Source of the DNA: Simmondsia chinensis
Taxonomy: Eukaryota > Streptophyta > Magnoliopsida > Caryophyllales > Simmondsiaceae
DNA: 64,000 nucleotides
Reading direction: 5' to 3'
Assembly: GCA_018398585.1 (NCBI GenBank)
Contig: JAGTTD010000006.1
Location: forward strand, 7,540,501-7,604,500
The notes under the pieces were generated by a model. The model saw only the letters and a program-made list of their open reading frames with translations, was not told the DNA's origin and did not search any database. The first letter of the stretch is position 1, and the number at the start of each line of letters is the position of its first letter. The translations under genes were made by a program, and so were the position numbers. Positions 20,619 through 31,482 of this stretch are shown here, one piece after another.

Positions 20619-21075
20619 ATGAAACTACAGGTAGATCTCCATCGCTCTGAATGTGACTTCCAAATTAGAAACTACATGTGGTTAAAACTTCAGTCTTACC
20701 GGCAACACAATGTTGTTAGCCGCCAATACCACAAGCTTTCACTGCGGCTCTATGGGCCTTTCCGTATCATCGATCATTTTGGGCTAGTCGCCTACAAGCT
20801 CGATCTTCTTGCCCATGCCACCATCCATCATACGGTGCACGTTTCCCTCCTCAAACGTTGCACTACTATTCTTGCCAGCTCTACTCCACTCCCAACTGAA
20901 TGGCCACCAACTCCCACTTCGCCTCAACCTAGGTGTGTTCTGGATCACTGGGTTATTTGCTGTAGAAGCCTTGCTGCTACTCAAGTACTGATTTAGTGGG
21001 AAGGTCAACCTTGTGAAGATTCCACCTGGGAGTTCCTGTACAATCTCCAGATAGTGTTTTCGTAGTTTTACCCTT
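20619..21075 (+). pseudogene. Integrase C-terminus and chromodomain
   Basis: The first part has the GPF-type motif (LRLYGPFRIIDHFGLVAYKL, then HTVHVSLLKR). After a frame change comes VLDHWVICC...ATQVLI followed by WEGQPCEDSTWEF, which is the core of a chromodomain of the plant chromovirus type. That domain is thought to steer integration towards specific chromatin. The stop at 20994-20996 interrupts it. Confidence 0.82.
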
Positions 21076-21100
21076 GCGGACAAGGGTCAAGTCCTTTTTT

Positions 21101-21124
21101 TTCGGGGCCGGGGGGGGTGGGTAT
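21101..21124 (+). promoter_or_regulatory. Polypurine tract of the chromovirus
   Basis: A G-rich run (ggggccggggggggtggg) directly precedes the 3' LTR, in the position of the plus-strand primer. Confidence 0.6.
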
Positions 21125-21567
21125 CGTTACTAATGGTCCTAGCCCACAATATTAACCCTTCGCGCCAACCCAAGTTCACACACCCAACAACCTCAACTGT
21201 CACATCACCATAATTAACTTTTGCTAGTATAAATAAGTAGAGATTCCATTAGGGTTTCCTTATGCAAATTGTGATGTGGTATATTTTTTCTCTTTCCCAC
21301 TCAAATTCTCTCTAATCCTCTCCTCCTTTCTTCTTCAATCTCTCCCCCATTCTACACTTGTATCTACCTATACTATACAAATACATATACAATCCGGGAT
21401 AGCAATCTAGCTATCATGTAGCTCTTGGCATTGATCTTGCATTAGATTGTGATTTACTTAATTTGATTGGCAGTTTGATATTGTTTGTGTGTTGGATTGT
21501 GAGTAATTGTGTTGATTTAGGTTGTGGATTTGGTGGATTGGATAGGATCCCGTCTCGGATCCTATCT
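21125..21567 (+). repeat. 3' LTR of the chromovirus
   Basis: It is aligned with the 5' LTR throughout, from CGTTACTAATGGTCC to CCTATCT. The terminal dinucleotides have mutated (TG to CG, CA to CT). It is followed by the TAATC duplication. Confidence 0.9.
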
Positions 21568-21572
21568 TAATC

Positions 21573-22118
21573 AGTAACTAGCTTTTGCTTTTTAGTTCTA
21601 GTTATTGTATTATATTATGATGATGAGATTTGCATGCTTGAAAATCTTATATTTCTATAACAACATGTTTTCTGAATAAATGACATATTAGTACCATAAG
21701 ATTTGATATTTGACATGTAAGTCTATGAATTTTCTAAAACAATTTTTTAGTTTAAAAGTTATAATTTAATAAGATAATCTAAATAAAAATGTGAAGGTTG
21801 TTACACTTCTTTGCATTTTTATAATCTTCACCTAAATTTTATGTGTGGTTTCAAAAAACACCCCAATTTTTCTTTAAAGTACACAATTCTTTCAAGTTCA
21901 AAGTAAGTAGTTCGATATCAATATCTTGTGTTATTTGCCCTGGGTTAGGCGTTTTTTGTAGTTAGAGTCTAGTTTGTGGGTAGTCCAAGCCCTATGTGTT
22001 GAGACTGTTTGCCCTTATGCCATTCTTTGCACTATTGTGTATTATCGGACTTGTGCTTCTAATTATTGAAAAAATTGAAAATTCATGTCTATCTCAATAT
22101 TCGTGATGTGATTAGTAT
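21573..22118. other. AT-rich intergenic DNA, no gene seen
   Basis: No open frame, RNA gene or repeat boundary could be supported here. A more GC-balanced patch at 21940-22060 has no recognisable identity. Confidence 0.55.
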
Positions 22119-22601
22119 TGTTGGAAAAATTCACAAATCAAGCACAAACAGAAGCGTAAAATCAACAAAATAACAACGAAACAACACACTGATATTTAAC
22201 GTGGAAATCCTCTCTCAACTAGAGGGAAAAAACCACGGGACCCAACGGGTACCCCAATCCACCATGAAATTAAGGATTACAACCTCCAATTATAACCCTC
22301 AACCCCATACAATCATCATCATTCATCAATCATCAATGGTGTGACTATTGGACAGTATGTCACCAACCGTCTCCAATTGTAACTGCTGCACAGCGAGTCA
22401 CCAACCCTACTCAATGTAGCTTTTGTACAGCGAGCCACCAACCCTCCCACAACGTAGCTTTGGAAAAGGGAAGTTACAAAACTCTTATCAATACTTTTCA
22501 ATCAAGATACCTCTCAACATCAATCTCTTTCCCTGCCTAGGTACCCTTTTACAAAACCCTAAAGCCTCATATCTTTCTTCCCTTTTTCTCCACCTAAAAC
22601 A
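22119..22601 (-). mobile_element. Solo or truncated LTR with internal ~60-bp repeats
   Basis: On the minus strand the block starts TGTTTTAGGTGG and ends ATTTTTCCAACA. Its interior shows about three diverged copies of a unit with GGTTGGTGGCTCGCTGTACA (22330-22460). The 3' two thirds match 100-455 on the + strand. No partner LTR or coding region is adjacent. It abuts the remorin fragment exactly at 22602. Confidence 0.6.
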
Positions 22602-23054
22602 ATAACCCTTAACGACAAAGTTGACGGCGTCAAGGATGCTGCCACTGAAGTATCACCCGTTGTGTCCAAGAGGGACATGGCTACTCAAATGAGCCATAAT
22701 AGCCCTCGCTCGTCTTCTAGAAGGAGGCCCTCTTTCCCTCTGCCTTCATCTTCTATTCTACCAATTGTTGAGGCACAAAGCTTTAGTTCCCCGAAATCCC
22801 AGGTCAGGGACGTTGAGATTGATGAAAGGGTCACTGTGACTCGATGGCCGATGAAAGATAGAGCTCGAAATACTGCTAGTGGTTCTGAAGATGTAGACAA
22901 TTGGAAGTCGCAAGCTGAGGAGCCTCGCTCTTCAGCATGGGAGGTTTCCAAGACGGTGAAAAGCATTTCCAAGGTTAAGAGAGAGGAAGCTAAAATCGCT
23001 GCGTGGGTAAATCTGCAGAAGGCAAAAGCTGAGGTAGCAATAAGAAAACTATAG
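22602..23054 (+). pseudogene. Remorin-family exon fragment
   Basis: Frame 22602-23054 encodes a remorin-like protein piece. It contains RDMATQMS, then SSRRRPSFPLP, VRDVEIDERVTVTRWPMKDR, and the start of the Remorin_C domain (WEVSKTVKSISKVKREEAKI, AAWVNLQKAKAEVAIRKL). It most resembles the long group of remorins with an N-terminal extension. Remorins are plant plasma-membrane nanodomain proteins; the membrane-anchoring C-terminal tail is missing here. The frame ends at TAG 23052-23054 where a full gene would continue, probably through an intron. It is bounded by an LTR on the left and a SINE on the right, so it is a stranded exon and not a working gene. Confidence 0.82.
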
Positions 23055-23061
23055 GCTTCTT

Positions 23062-23216
23062 GCTCTCTGTGGCGGACCATTCTCTCAGACTGGGGGTCTT
23101 CGGAAACAGCCTCTCTTCAGGATAGCCCCCTGAAGGGGGAAGGCTGCGTACATCTACCCCCCCAACCCTGCTTTTGCGGGAGCCCTTGCAGGCACTGGGT
23201 TTGTTGTTGTTGTTAC
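23062..23216 (+). mobile_element. Au-type SINE, 5'-truncated
   Basis: Shared SINE body: gcggaccattctctcagac, then gggggtcttcggaaacagcc, tgcttttgcgggagcc and a TTG-repeat tail. It matches the 3' halves of the SINEs at 15342-15480, 37864-38038 and 45767-45915. No Pol III head is seen. It sits 8 bp after the remorin stop. Confidence 0.82.
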
Positions 23217-24119
23217 TTAATCTTGATCGCAATCAAATTAAGTAACTTAATCTCATTCAAATTACAATCAAATCTACCCAAATCAGATCACCAAAATCAA
23301 ATCCTAATCTTATCAAATAATTTTAATTTTGAGATAATATAATATCCTAACAAGTATAATGAATTATTTTATGTATGGAATCAGATACATGAATAACCTA
23401 TCTATATATTTTTATTTAGAGGATTCCGTCTAAACTTTTCTCACCCTATCTATCAAACTTTATGGTCTTGAGTACCAAATCTTATAATTAAAGGTTAGTA
23501 CATGCACATTTATTTACAGTTTAGATAAATATGACAGATAATTAGACAAATATAGGCAGTATAAAATTAGGACACCATCAGACTATTTTAGTCCTCACGG
23601 TCTTGTTAGTTAGGATAGTAGTTTTTCCATATTTTTCAAATCCCAGGCATCATTTGGTACGTAGGAAGTAGGAATTTATAAAAAGTACATATTTTCGCTC
23701 TTATTTGGTTGTTAATATGAAGTAGGTAGAATGCAAGAAATGAAAATTGCTAAGCAATTTCCAATTCTTTTAGAACGTAGGAAGTAACTTACGTAGCTCT
23801 TCTAGGTAAGTTCTATGTTTCTAACTAAACTCCCCAAGGAAGTTCTATTTCCCATCCTGACAGCAAAACATTTTTTTACTTATTTCCTGAAAATTTGACG
23901 TGATAATTTAATTATTAGGGAATACAAATTCTTGCAGAAATTCAATTCATGTAGCAACAAAACAAGGCCTTATATTTATGTAACAACTTCTGTATTTTTA
24001 GAGGAAGCTCTAGAGCCTCCTACTAGAGCAGGGAAGAATATGAAGTGGAGAGACTCATTAGTTAGATTAGTTAGCTTATTGGATTAACACTATGAGTATA
24101 TAGAATCCCCAAAAATTCA
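23217..24119. other. AT-rich intergenic DNA with a possible degenerate TIR element
   Basis: No gene is seen. At 23646-23970 the ends ggcatcatttggtacg and caacaaaacaaggcc are loosely inverted, which could be an old Tourist- or hAT-like MITE, but no target duplication supports it. Confidence 0.35.
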
Positions 24120-24124
24120 GTAAT

Positions 24125-24692
24125 TGTTGGTTTTTAATAAAACTTTCTACTTGTTCTTCTTTTTTAAAAAATAATAATAATAAAATAATAAATAAATAAA
24201 TAAATAAATAAAAAGGAAAATAAAATAAATTAAATGCATAGTGACATTGGGTCACTGTAACTCCAGGCCAAATGCATTAGGGGCTGGCCCATTAATTTCA
24301 ACGGATAAAAATTAAGTTTGTTATTATTGTTTTGATCTTGTTTTTACCCTATAAATAGGGTTTAGAATGTGGTGTTTTTTGACACACAAAAAAACAAGCA
24401 TTCATCTTCTTCTACATTTCTATAATTCCCTTCTTTATAATGTTTGAGTTAAGAGTGTTTGGTAGTATAGTTTTGGCCTCTTATATCATTGCAGGGTCTA
24501 AGAGCGTTAGCGATAGCTGAGCGTTGTATCCTGGGGACGGCACGCTGTTTACCTACTGCACCGGGCTTATCCGTAGGAGCGTGGAAACCGTTTTAAAGAA
24601 AGCGTGATCCGTGCCTCGCTCAGCTCTACTTCATCGGTAACTCTTCATTTTCACGCGATTGATGTAACAATTTTTGTTCATTTTTTCCAACA
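24125..24692 (+). repeat. 5' LTR of Copia-A
   Basis: Starts TGTTGGTTTTTAATAAAAC and ends TTTTCCAACA. A TATA box (CCCTATAAATAGGG) lies near 24348-24361. The R/U5 part has the block gcgtgatccgtgcctcgctc, which recurs in the LTR of Copia-B. Confidence 0.92.
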
Positions 24693-24708
24693 GTTTTAAG
24701 ACGGTTTC

Positions 24709-25526
24709 ATGGATTCCACTATAGCCAGTACTACCCCTACTACACCTATTTCCATTGATCTTAACAAGCCTTTCCATTTTTCCGGTGCGCATTCCAAACG
24801 TTGGGCAGAAAAGGCCTTATTTTATTTAAAACTCATGAAGGTAGTATGGATTCTCAATAACGAGGACCCTAATGAGAAAGATGTCACTAAAATGAGTGAT
24901 GACGAGAAAAGAAACATGCTACCTTGGTTGAAAAATGGGAAAATGATGAAGAAGATTGCAAACACTATGTTCTCAATTGCCTTTCCGATGATCTTTATGA
25001 TTATTACTCTCTCAACTAAGAAAGTGCAAATAAAATTTGGACGGCGCTACAAGAAAAATATGATGCTGAACAAGCCGGGGTGAAAAAGTATGCTTGTAGT
25101 AAATTTTTCCGTTTTCAAATGGTAGAGGATAAGTCGGTCCAAATACAAACACGAGAACTCCTCGATCTTGTTAATGACATCAAAACTGAGGGCGTAAAAA
25201 TAGATGAACAAATGCAAGTAGCTGCTATAATAGATAAACTTCCCGAGTCTTGGAAAGAATTCAAGAAGAGGCTTCGTCACAAGCAAAAGGAGCTAACAAC
25301 CGAGAGCCTCATGGTACGACTACAATGTGAAGAAGAAGCGAGAAAACAAGACAACATCGAGGTAATTAATGGAGACCGCAATAAGGTAAATTTTATTTCT
25401 GCCCATGAAAACACTCCTAAGGGTCAAAATAACAAGTCCAATGCCTATCTAAAACCTAAAGGAAATGGAATGAAATATAATGGACCTCGAAAAAATGGTC
25501 CTAAAAATGGTTCTAAACTCGCTTAG
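24709..25526 (+). pseudogene. gag: Copia-A gag
   Basis: The N-terminal part (MDSTIASTTPTTPISIDLNK, FHFSGAHSKRWAEKALFYL) is in one frame to about 24935. The rest continues in another frame, from roughly DCKHYVLNC to YACSKFFRFQMVEDKSV, IDKLPESWKEFKKRLRH and LMVRLQCEEEARKQ. This is a UBN2-type copia capsid. A frameshift near 24935 and a TAG at 25524-25526 break it. Confidence 0.85.
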
Positions 25527-26905
25527 AAATATAAAAAATAAGGCAACCCACCTAATGGTCAAGGACAACATAAACGTACTAATGTTGCTTGTTTCAATCG
25601 TGGAAAAATGGGTCATTTTGCCAGAGATTGTCGTTATAGAAAAAATGGACCCATGCCTCAAGCTAATGTGACTGAGGAGCCACTTGTGGCTATGTTAACA
25701 GAAATTAATCTGTTAGAGTATTACGATGAATGGTGGGCTGATACGAGTGCCTCTAGACATGTTTGTCGTGACCGAAATTTGTTTAAGACCTAATCCCCGG
25801 TAGAGGTTGAGAAAAAAGTGTTACTTGGTGATTCTCACACGACTAAAGTTTTAGGCATTGGTGAAATTGAAATTAAATTTACTTCTGGTCGTGTTTTGAC
25901 CCTTAAGGATGTGCTACATACCCCTGAAATCCGCAAAAATCTAATGTCTGGATATTTGCTAAATAAAGCGGGTTTTAAGCAAATTATTGAATTTGACCAA
26001 TATGTGATCACCAAAAATAATGCCTTTGTTGGGAAAGGGTTTGCATGTGATGGTATGTTCAAGTTAAACATTGAAATGAATAAAGACAACTCAGTTTCCG
26101 TTTATATTGTTTCTTGTGTGAACATTTGGCATGCACGTCTTTGTCATGCTAATAGTAAGTATATGAACTCTATGTGCTTTCTTGGTTTAATTCCTAAACT
26201 TAGTAATAAGTTTCAAAAATGTGAAAATTGTAGTTTGACCAAGATTAATAAAAACCCTCACAAGTCAGTTCATAGGAGTACCGAATTATTAGAACTCATT
26301 CATTCTGATATATGTGAATTTGAAGGAATTTTAACCCGTGGTGGTAAAAGATATTTTATAACATTTATCGATGATTTTTCTAGGTACACCTATGTCTATT
26401 TAATTAAAAATAAAAGTGAAGCATTCGAAAAATTGAAATTTTTTGTGAGAGAAGTAGAGAATCATTTTAATAAAAAGATTAAAAGTTTTAGAACTGATAG
26501 AGGTAGGGAATAAGAGACTTTAGGGATGATAGATTTTATTCGTTCTGAAGGGATAGTACATGAAGTTACTCCCGGTTACTCCCCTCCCTCAAATGGGATG
26601 GCAGAACGTAAAAATAGGACACTAATTGGCTATACTAATGCTATGATGTTTAGCGCTAGTGCACCTAAGAACTTATGGGGGGAGGCTATACTCACTGCCA
26701 ATTATGTTTTTAACAGAATACCTTGAAAAAAATTACTCCAAACACCTTATGAATTATGGAGAGGGAGACGACCTAACTTAAATTACTTAAATGTTTGGGG
26801 TTGTTTAGCCTTTGCTAGAAAAACAGACCCCAAAATTCCCAAATTAGGAGAAAGAGCAATTAGGTGTGTCTTTATAGGATATGCCTTTTATAGTAAAGCA
26901 TATAG
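25527..26905 (+). pseudogene. pol: Copia-A zinc knuckle, protease and integrase
   Basis: A CCHC knuckle with the second Cys replaced (CFNRGKMGHFARDC) is followed by the protease site WWADTSASRHVC, where the usual D-S-G is altered. It ends at TAA 25791-25793. The GAG-pre-integrase region (IWHARLCHANSKYMNSM) and integrase core follow: HSDICEFEG (D), FRTDRGRE (D) then a TAA at 26511-26513, and a PPSNGMAERKNRTL segment (E). A TGA follows at 26724-26726. The remainder reads on to WGCLAFARKTD. Frame is kept throughout, so the breaks are nonsense changes. Confidence 0.88.
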
Positions 26906-28725
26906 ATTCTTGAACCTAAAGGATAATATAGTTATAGAGACAATGGATGCTATATTTCATGAAGACAAGTTTCCTTTTAAAACAAAAATTGTTGGGCATA
27001 TTGAAAATTCCTCGGAGGCTGAACCTGACAATACGTTTCCAGTAGATTCTTCAACCTTAGAACCTAGAATAAGTAAGAGATCAAGGATTCAAAAGGATTT
27101 TGGCCCCGATTATTTAATTTATAATATACAAGAACATCCTCTTGTTATTGAAGATGTAATATGTTTAATCGAGGATGAACCTAAGTCCATACAGGAAGCT
27201 CTCACCTCACCTGATTGTGAATTTTGGAGAGAAGCAATTAATGATGAAATAGACTCTTTACATGCTAATAAAACATGGAAGCTAGTAGATCTACCCGAAG
27301 GTTGTAGAACTATAGGGTGTAAGTGGGTTCTTAGAAGAAAACACAGGTCTGATGGTTCTATAGATAAGTTTAAAGCTAGATTGGTAGCAAAAGGCTTTAC
27401 ACAAAAGGAGGATATTGAGTTCTTTGATACATACTCACCCGTAGCTAAAGTCTCTTCTATTCGGGTGCTAGTTGACATTGCCGCTGTACACAATTTAGAA
27501 ATACATCAAATGGATGTAAAAACGGCATTCTTACATGGAGACTTAGTTGAAGAAATTTACATGGACCAACCTGAAAGATTTGTAGAACCGGGTAGTGAAC
27601 ATAAAGTGTGTAAATTAACAAAGTCTCTATATGGGCTTAAACAAGCCCCTCAACAATGGCATGAAAAGTTCGATGCTTGTCTTGTAGATAATGGGTTTAA
27701 AATAAATAAGAGTGACAAATATATATTATAAGTCTGTTGGCATCTCCCATGTGATGATCAGCTTGTATGTGGATGACTTACTAATTTTCGCCACTAATCT
27801 AGATGTCATAAATTCTACAAAGACTATGCTCAAAAGGAATTTTGACATGAAAGATATGGGTGTGGCTAACGTTATCCTTGGCATGAAATTAAATAGATTT
27901 AGCAATGGCATTTTACTTGATCAATCTCATTATGTAGAAAAGATCCTGAGAAAATTCAAATACTATGATTGTAAGCCTGCTAGCACACCGTTAGATCCAA
28001 ATGTTAACTTGGTTCCCACTGAAAAGAATGAGGATGTCATTAATCAAAGTGAATATGCTAAAATTATTGGTAGTCTCAGATATGTTGCTGATACATCACG
28101 TCCTGATATTGCTTATGCAGTTGGTGTTTTGAGCAAGTTCACACATAAACCATCTTTCCATCATTGGACCGCCATTAATCGTCTAATGAGATATCTAAAA
28201 AGGACTGTGAATTATGCTTTATATTATAACAGATTTCCAGCTGTTGTTGAAGGTTTTTGTGATGCAGATTGGAATTCTCAAACTAGAGATGCTGTGTTTA
28301 CTAGTGGGTATATGTTCACCTTAGGTGGTGGTACAATATGTTGGAAATCAAAGAAGCAAACAATTATAGCAAAATCGACAATGGAGGCAGAGCTTATTGC
28401 TCTATCTATAGCATGTGATGAGGCAAACTGGTTGAGAAACTTATTGTATGATATCCCTATGTGGGAGAAACCAGTGCCATCTATATTATTGCATTGTGAT
28501 AGCACTGCGGTAATTGGACGTGTGCATAATAAATACTATAATGGAAAATCCAGGTCTGTGAGAAGAAAACATAGTATAGTAAGAGAACTTCTTACTAATG
28601 GCGCCGTGAATATTGTTCATGTGAGGTCACACGATAATATTGCTGACCCGTTAACAAATGCTCTAGCCAGGGATAAGATCTGGATGACATCGAGGGGGAT
28701 GGGGCTGAAGCCCAAAGAAGAATAA
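26906..28725 (+). pseudogene. pol: Copia-A reverse transcriptase and RNase H
   Basis: RT motifs: KWVLRRKHRSDGSIDKFKAR, VDIAAVHNLEIHQMDVKTAF, LYGLKQAPQQWHEKFD. After a frameshift near 27715 comes ISLYVDDLLIFATNLD with an intact YVDD. RNase H includes FCDADWNSQTRDAVFTSGY, KSTMEAELIALSIACDEANW and the tail IADPLTNALARDKIW. The C-terminal 330 residues are open, so RT palm and RNase H are largely preserved apart from the single shift. Confidence 0.92.
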
Positions 28726-29243
28726 GTTGCTCATGAGGATACCCTAAAAAGGGACAAACGAATCATAGAGTAACTGGGGTAGCATGCCTTGTATTTGATA
28801 TTAATTGTTAGCCCATCCCTATGGTGTCAAGCATGTTTACTTGTGGCCGTAATTAAGGTTAAGCTAATTCAGCTCTTAATGTAGTCTGTAGCCCATACGG
28901 GTAGGATGTGTGGCCATGAGCACATCCTTGACGGACTCACCTATATGAGTGTGGAGGTAAAGGCCGCCTCTTATGAGAACTCGGGCAAGTTCTCTAGAGC
29001 GCTCATGAAATCCAGGAATGCACAGGACCGTAATGTGCGAACTTCCAAAACTGATGTACACTTTGAGCTTTCGTATGTGTAATACGTTCTACGTGCCTTC
29101 AAGAAGCTAAAGTTTCAAGGCTAAGTCCACTTTAACTCTAGTACGAGAATTGTTGAAATACTAGTAAGGGTTTCAAGGCAAAGCCACCCTTATGATGTAT
29201 GAAAGCTTTGCTTAACTCAAATTTTTATTAAAAGGTGGGGAAT
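28726..29243 (+). other. Copia-A 3' untranslated region
   Basis: This non-coding ~520 bp between the pol stop and the 3' LTR is recognisably conserved with 47002-47520 (minus) in Copia-B. Examples are gaggataccctaaaaaggga, the gcatgtttacttgtggc block and the tgagtgtggaggtaaggcc-like block. A polypurine tract (aaaaggtggggaat) ends it at 29231-29243. Confidence 0.78.
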
Positions 29244-29806
29244 TGTTGGTTTTTAGTAAAAATTTCTATTTGGTCTTCTTTTTTAAAAAATAATAATAAT
29301 AAAATAATAAATAATAAATAAATAAATAAGGAAAAAAAATAAATTAAATGCATAGCGACGTTGGGTCACTGTAACTCTAGGCCAAATGCATTAGGGGCTG
29401 GCCCATTAATTTCAACGGATAAAAATTAATTTTGTTATTATTGTTTTGATCTTGTTTTTACCCTATAAATAGGGATTAGAATGTGGTATTTTTTGAAACA
29501 CAAATAAACAAGCATTCATCTTCTTCTACCTTTCTATAATTCCCTTCTTTATAATATTTGAGTTAAGAGTGTTTAGTAGTATAGTTTTGGCCTCTTAGAT
29601 CAGTGTAGGGTCTAAGAGCATTAGCGATAGCTGAGCGTTGTATCCTGGGGACGGCGCGCTGTTTACCTACTGCATCGGGCTTATCCGCAGGAGCGTGGAA
29701 ACCGTCTTAAAGAAAGCGTGATCCGTGCCTCACTCAACTCTATTTCATCGGTAACTCTTCATTTTCATGCGATTGAGGTAACAATTTTTGTTCATTTTTT
29801 CAAACA
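29244..29806 (+). repeat. 3' LTR of Copia-A
   Basis: Matches 24125-24692 along its length, including the TATA region and ending CAAACA. It is followed by GTAAT (29807-29811). Confidence 0.92.
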
Positions 29807-29811
29807 GTAAT

Positions 29812-30822
29812 ACCATCACCATTGGTACTAGGGTTTTTTAAACGAAAAAAACCCCCCTAGAACCTCCATTATAGAAGGAAAAGAAATTGGAGAGGAAGGA
29901 CTTAAAAATTATATATTAGTCATATTAGATATGGTGGAGGGTGTTGTTGAGGTATTGAGTGATGATCTTCTTGCTTATACTGGCAAAAAAAACATTGAAT
30001 ACTTTGTTGATTTATCCCCTTTTTAAATTGATCCTACCCAATTCATGATAAGCTCTCGGCTAAGCCTTCCTTCACCCTCTTTAGGGCCCAATAAACTAGA
30101 GAATTATGAAAGAAATTGGGTTGAAGCTATGATGGTCTTGACTATGACATGTATCATCTGTTTTGCTGTCCTGAGAGCGATGTCCCTGATGGCGCTACCC
30201 GTAAGAAAAAGAAACATCGCAAGAAGAAGTCAACTCGTGCTATGTGAAACAAACCAAAACATGTTCATTAAGTGAGGAATAGTTTAAGTATTAATAAATA
30301 GGCTAAGTCCTTTATTATCAACTACACCAATCTCATAACTACATAAATAAGAGCCTCTGTGTAGAGAAAGAATATGAATGATCTAAATGTTGAGTTATTC
30401 TCTCCTCCCTATCTTTCTATCTCCCTCTTCCTTCCTTCTTACTATGCAAATCTTACATTTACGTGTAAATCTTCCTATACTCTATAATTTATATGCGAAC
30501 ATACTACTTTCGGTTCATGTATTGATTAAATGTTTGATTGATTCGTTGATTGGATTGATATGGTTCGTATCACTATGTCCCATGTCTAGATTTTGATCGG
30601 AGTTGTAGCTCAGATTAATGGGGATTACTTTGATGTGTCCCAAGTAACACCAAGGGCCTATCTAATTATTGACACTCGTGTTGTGGTTCAGGATCTACGC
30701 CAGGAAAGGTGACATTCATTTGATTTTTTGTGTTTTCAGGAGTAGTTAACGATGCAATTCATTTGGTATTTTGTGTTTCAGTAGTTGGTGTGGATTTAAG
30801 CATCTAGTCGTTTTGGGTATGT
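29812..30822 (+). other. Possible degraded coding remnant, unidentified
   Basis: Between the two LTR elements there is coding-like sequence at about 29925-30264. One frame reads LVILDMVEGVVEVLSDDLL, and after a stop, LGPNKLENYERNWVE. A shift by one base near 30128 gives YDGLDYDMYHLFCC followed by a Lys/Arg-rich end (RKKKKHRKKKSTRAM) and a stop. I do not recognise the protein. The rest (30270-30822) is AT-rich with LTR-like features but no defined ends. Confidence 0.35.
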
Positions 30823-30827
30823 TATTG

Positions 30828-31268
30828 TGTTAAGATTCAAGGATTTCTCTTGAATTTTAACCTTGATTGGGATAGAGAGAGTATGAGATGAGAAAGAATA
30901 TAGAGTTTAGATGAAAGAAAGAAGAGAAAGGAGATGAGAAAATAGAGAGGATATTAAAGATATCAATTCATTTATCAAAAATTATGAGATTACAAACTAG
31001 AGCCTCCTATTTATACTACTTACAAGATAGGATCTAAAACAATGAAAAAATCTAAATCAACTAAGAATATCTAACTAATCATAAAACTAACTCACTCTAA
31101 GATATTTTGGCGCCAAGACCAACTTAAACTCACTTATTACATGACACAACCAAAGCTTAAGCTACTAATTACAATATCAACTAGCTATTACAACTCAATA
31201 GGCTCGATTCCACGGCTTATTACATTTATAGTTTATTTCATATGCCCCCTGTTATGAGAATCATAACA
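30828..31268 (-). repeat. 3' LTR (minus orientation) of the non-autonomous element
   Basis: Plus-strand ends TGTTAAGATTC and CATAACA. Same length as the partner at 35258-35698. The interior contains a TATA-like tatttatactac segment (minus: gtagtataaata). Confidence 0.92.
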
Positions 31269-31283
31269 ATACTCCCCCCTTTA
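31269..31283 (-). promoter_or_regulatory. Polypurine tract, minus strand
   Basis: On the minus strand it reads ttaaaggggggagtat, immediately before the LTR start TGTTATG. This position and composition are typical of an LTR-retrotransposon plus-strand primer. Confidence 0.8.
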
Positions 31284-31482
31284 AAAGATTCTTGTCCCCA
31301 AGAATCAAGAAGAAGGTTGAAGCTTGAAGAACAAATGCCACAATAGGAAACACGAGCTAAACATGAAGCAAACTTGGATGTAGAGCTGCAGCTAGAAATG
31401 CAGCAGCATCTGAAGTGAGGAGGAATTGTTGAATTCTGCAGTTGGGAGGATATCTGGAGCAACTCATCATGAATGCAGCTGG

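Larger units (their letters stand above)
16189..21567 (+). mobile_element. Chromodomain-carrying Ty3/gypsy element (chromovirus), decayed
   Basis: It is bounded by LTRs 16189-16620 and 21125-21567 and a 5-bp target duplication TAATC (16184-16188 and 21568-21572). The internal order gag, protease, RT, RNase H, integrase, chromodomain marks a chromovirus; the lineage may be Reina but this is not certain. Reading frames change many times and the catalytic RT motif is damaged. The LTRs are visibly diverged, so the insertion is old. Confidence 0.92.
24125..29806 (+). mobile_element. Ty1/copia LTR retrotransposon (Copia-A)
   Basis: LTRs 24125-24692 and 29244-29806, with target duplication GTAAT (24120-24124 and 29807-29811). 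Total 5.7 kb. Internal order gag, protease, integrase, RT, RNase H identifies copia. Two frameshifts and several stops interrupt the polyprotein. The LTRs are very similar by eye, so insertion is fairly recent. Confidence 0.94.

Noticed and set aside
22685..23080. 131-codon minus ORF opposite the remorin exon
   Set aside because: It is a shadow of the remorin frame; only the + strand matches a known protein family.
23646..23970. Possible Tourist/hAT MITE
   Set aside because: Ends are only loosely inverted and no target duplication could be found, so it is only mentioned as a possibility.
30599..30670. tRNA-like start (gttgtagctcagattaatggg)
   Set aside because: No acceptor stem, anticodon arm or T arm can be completed from the following sequence.
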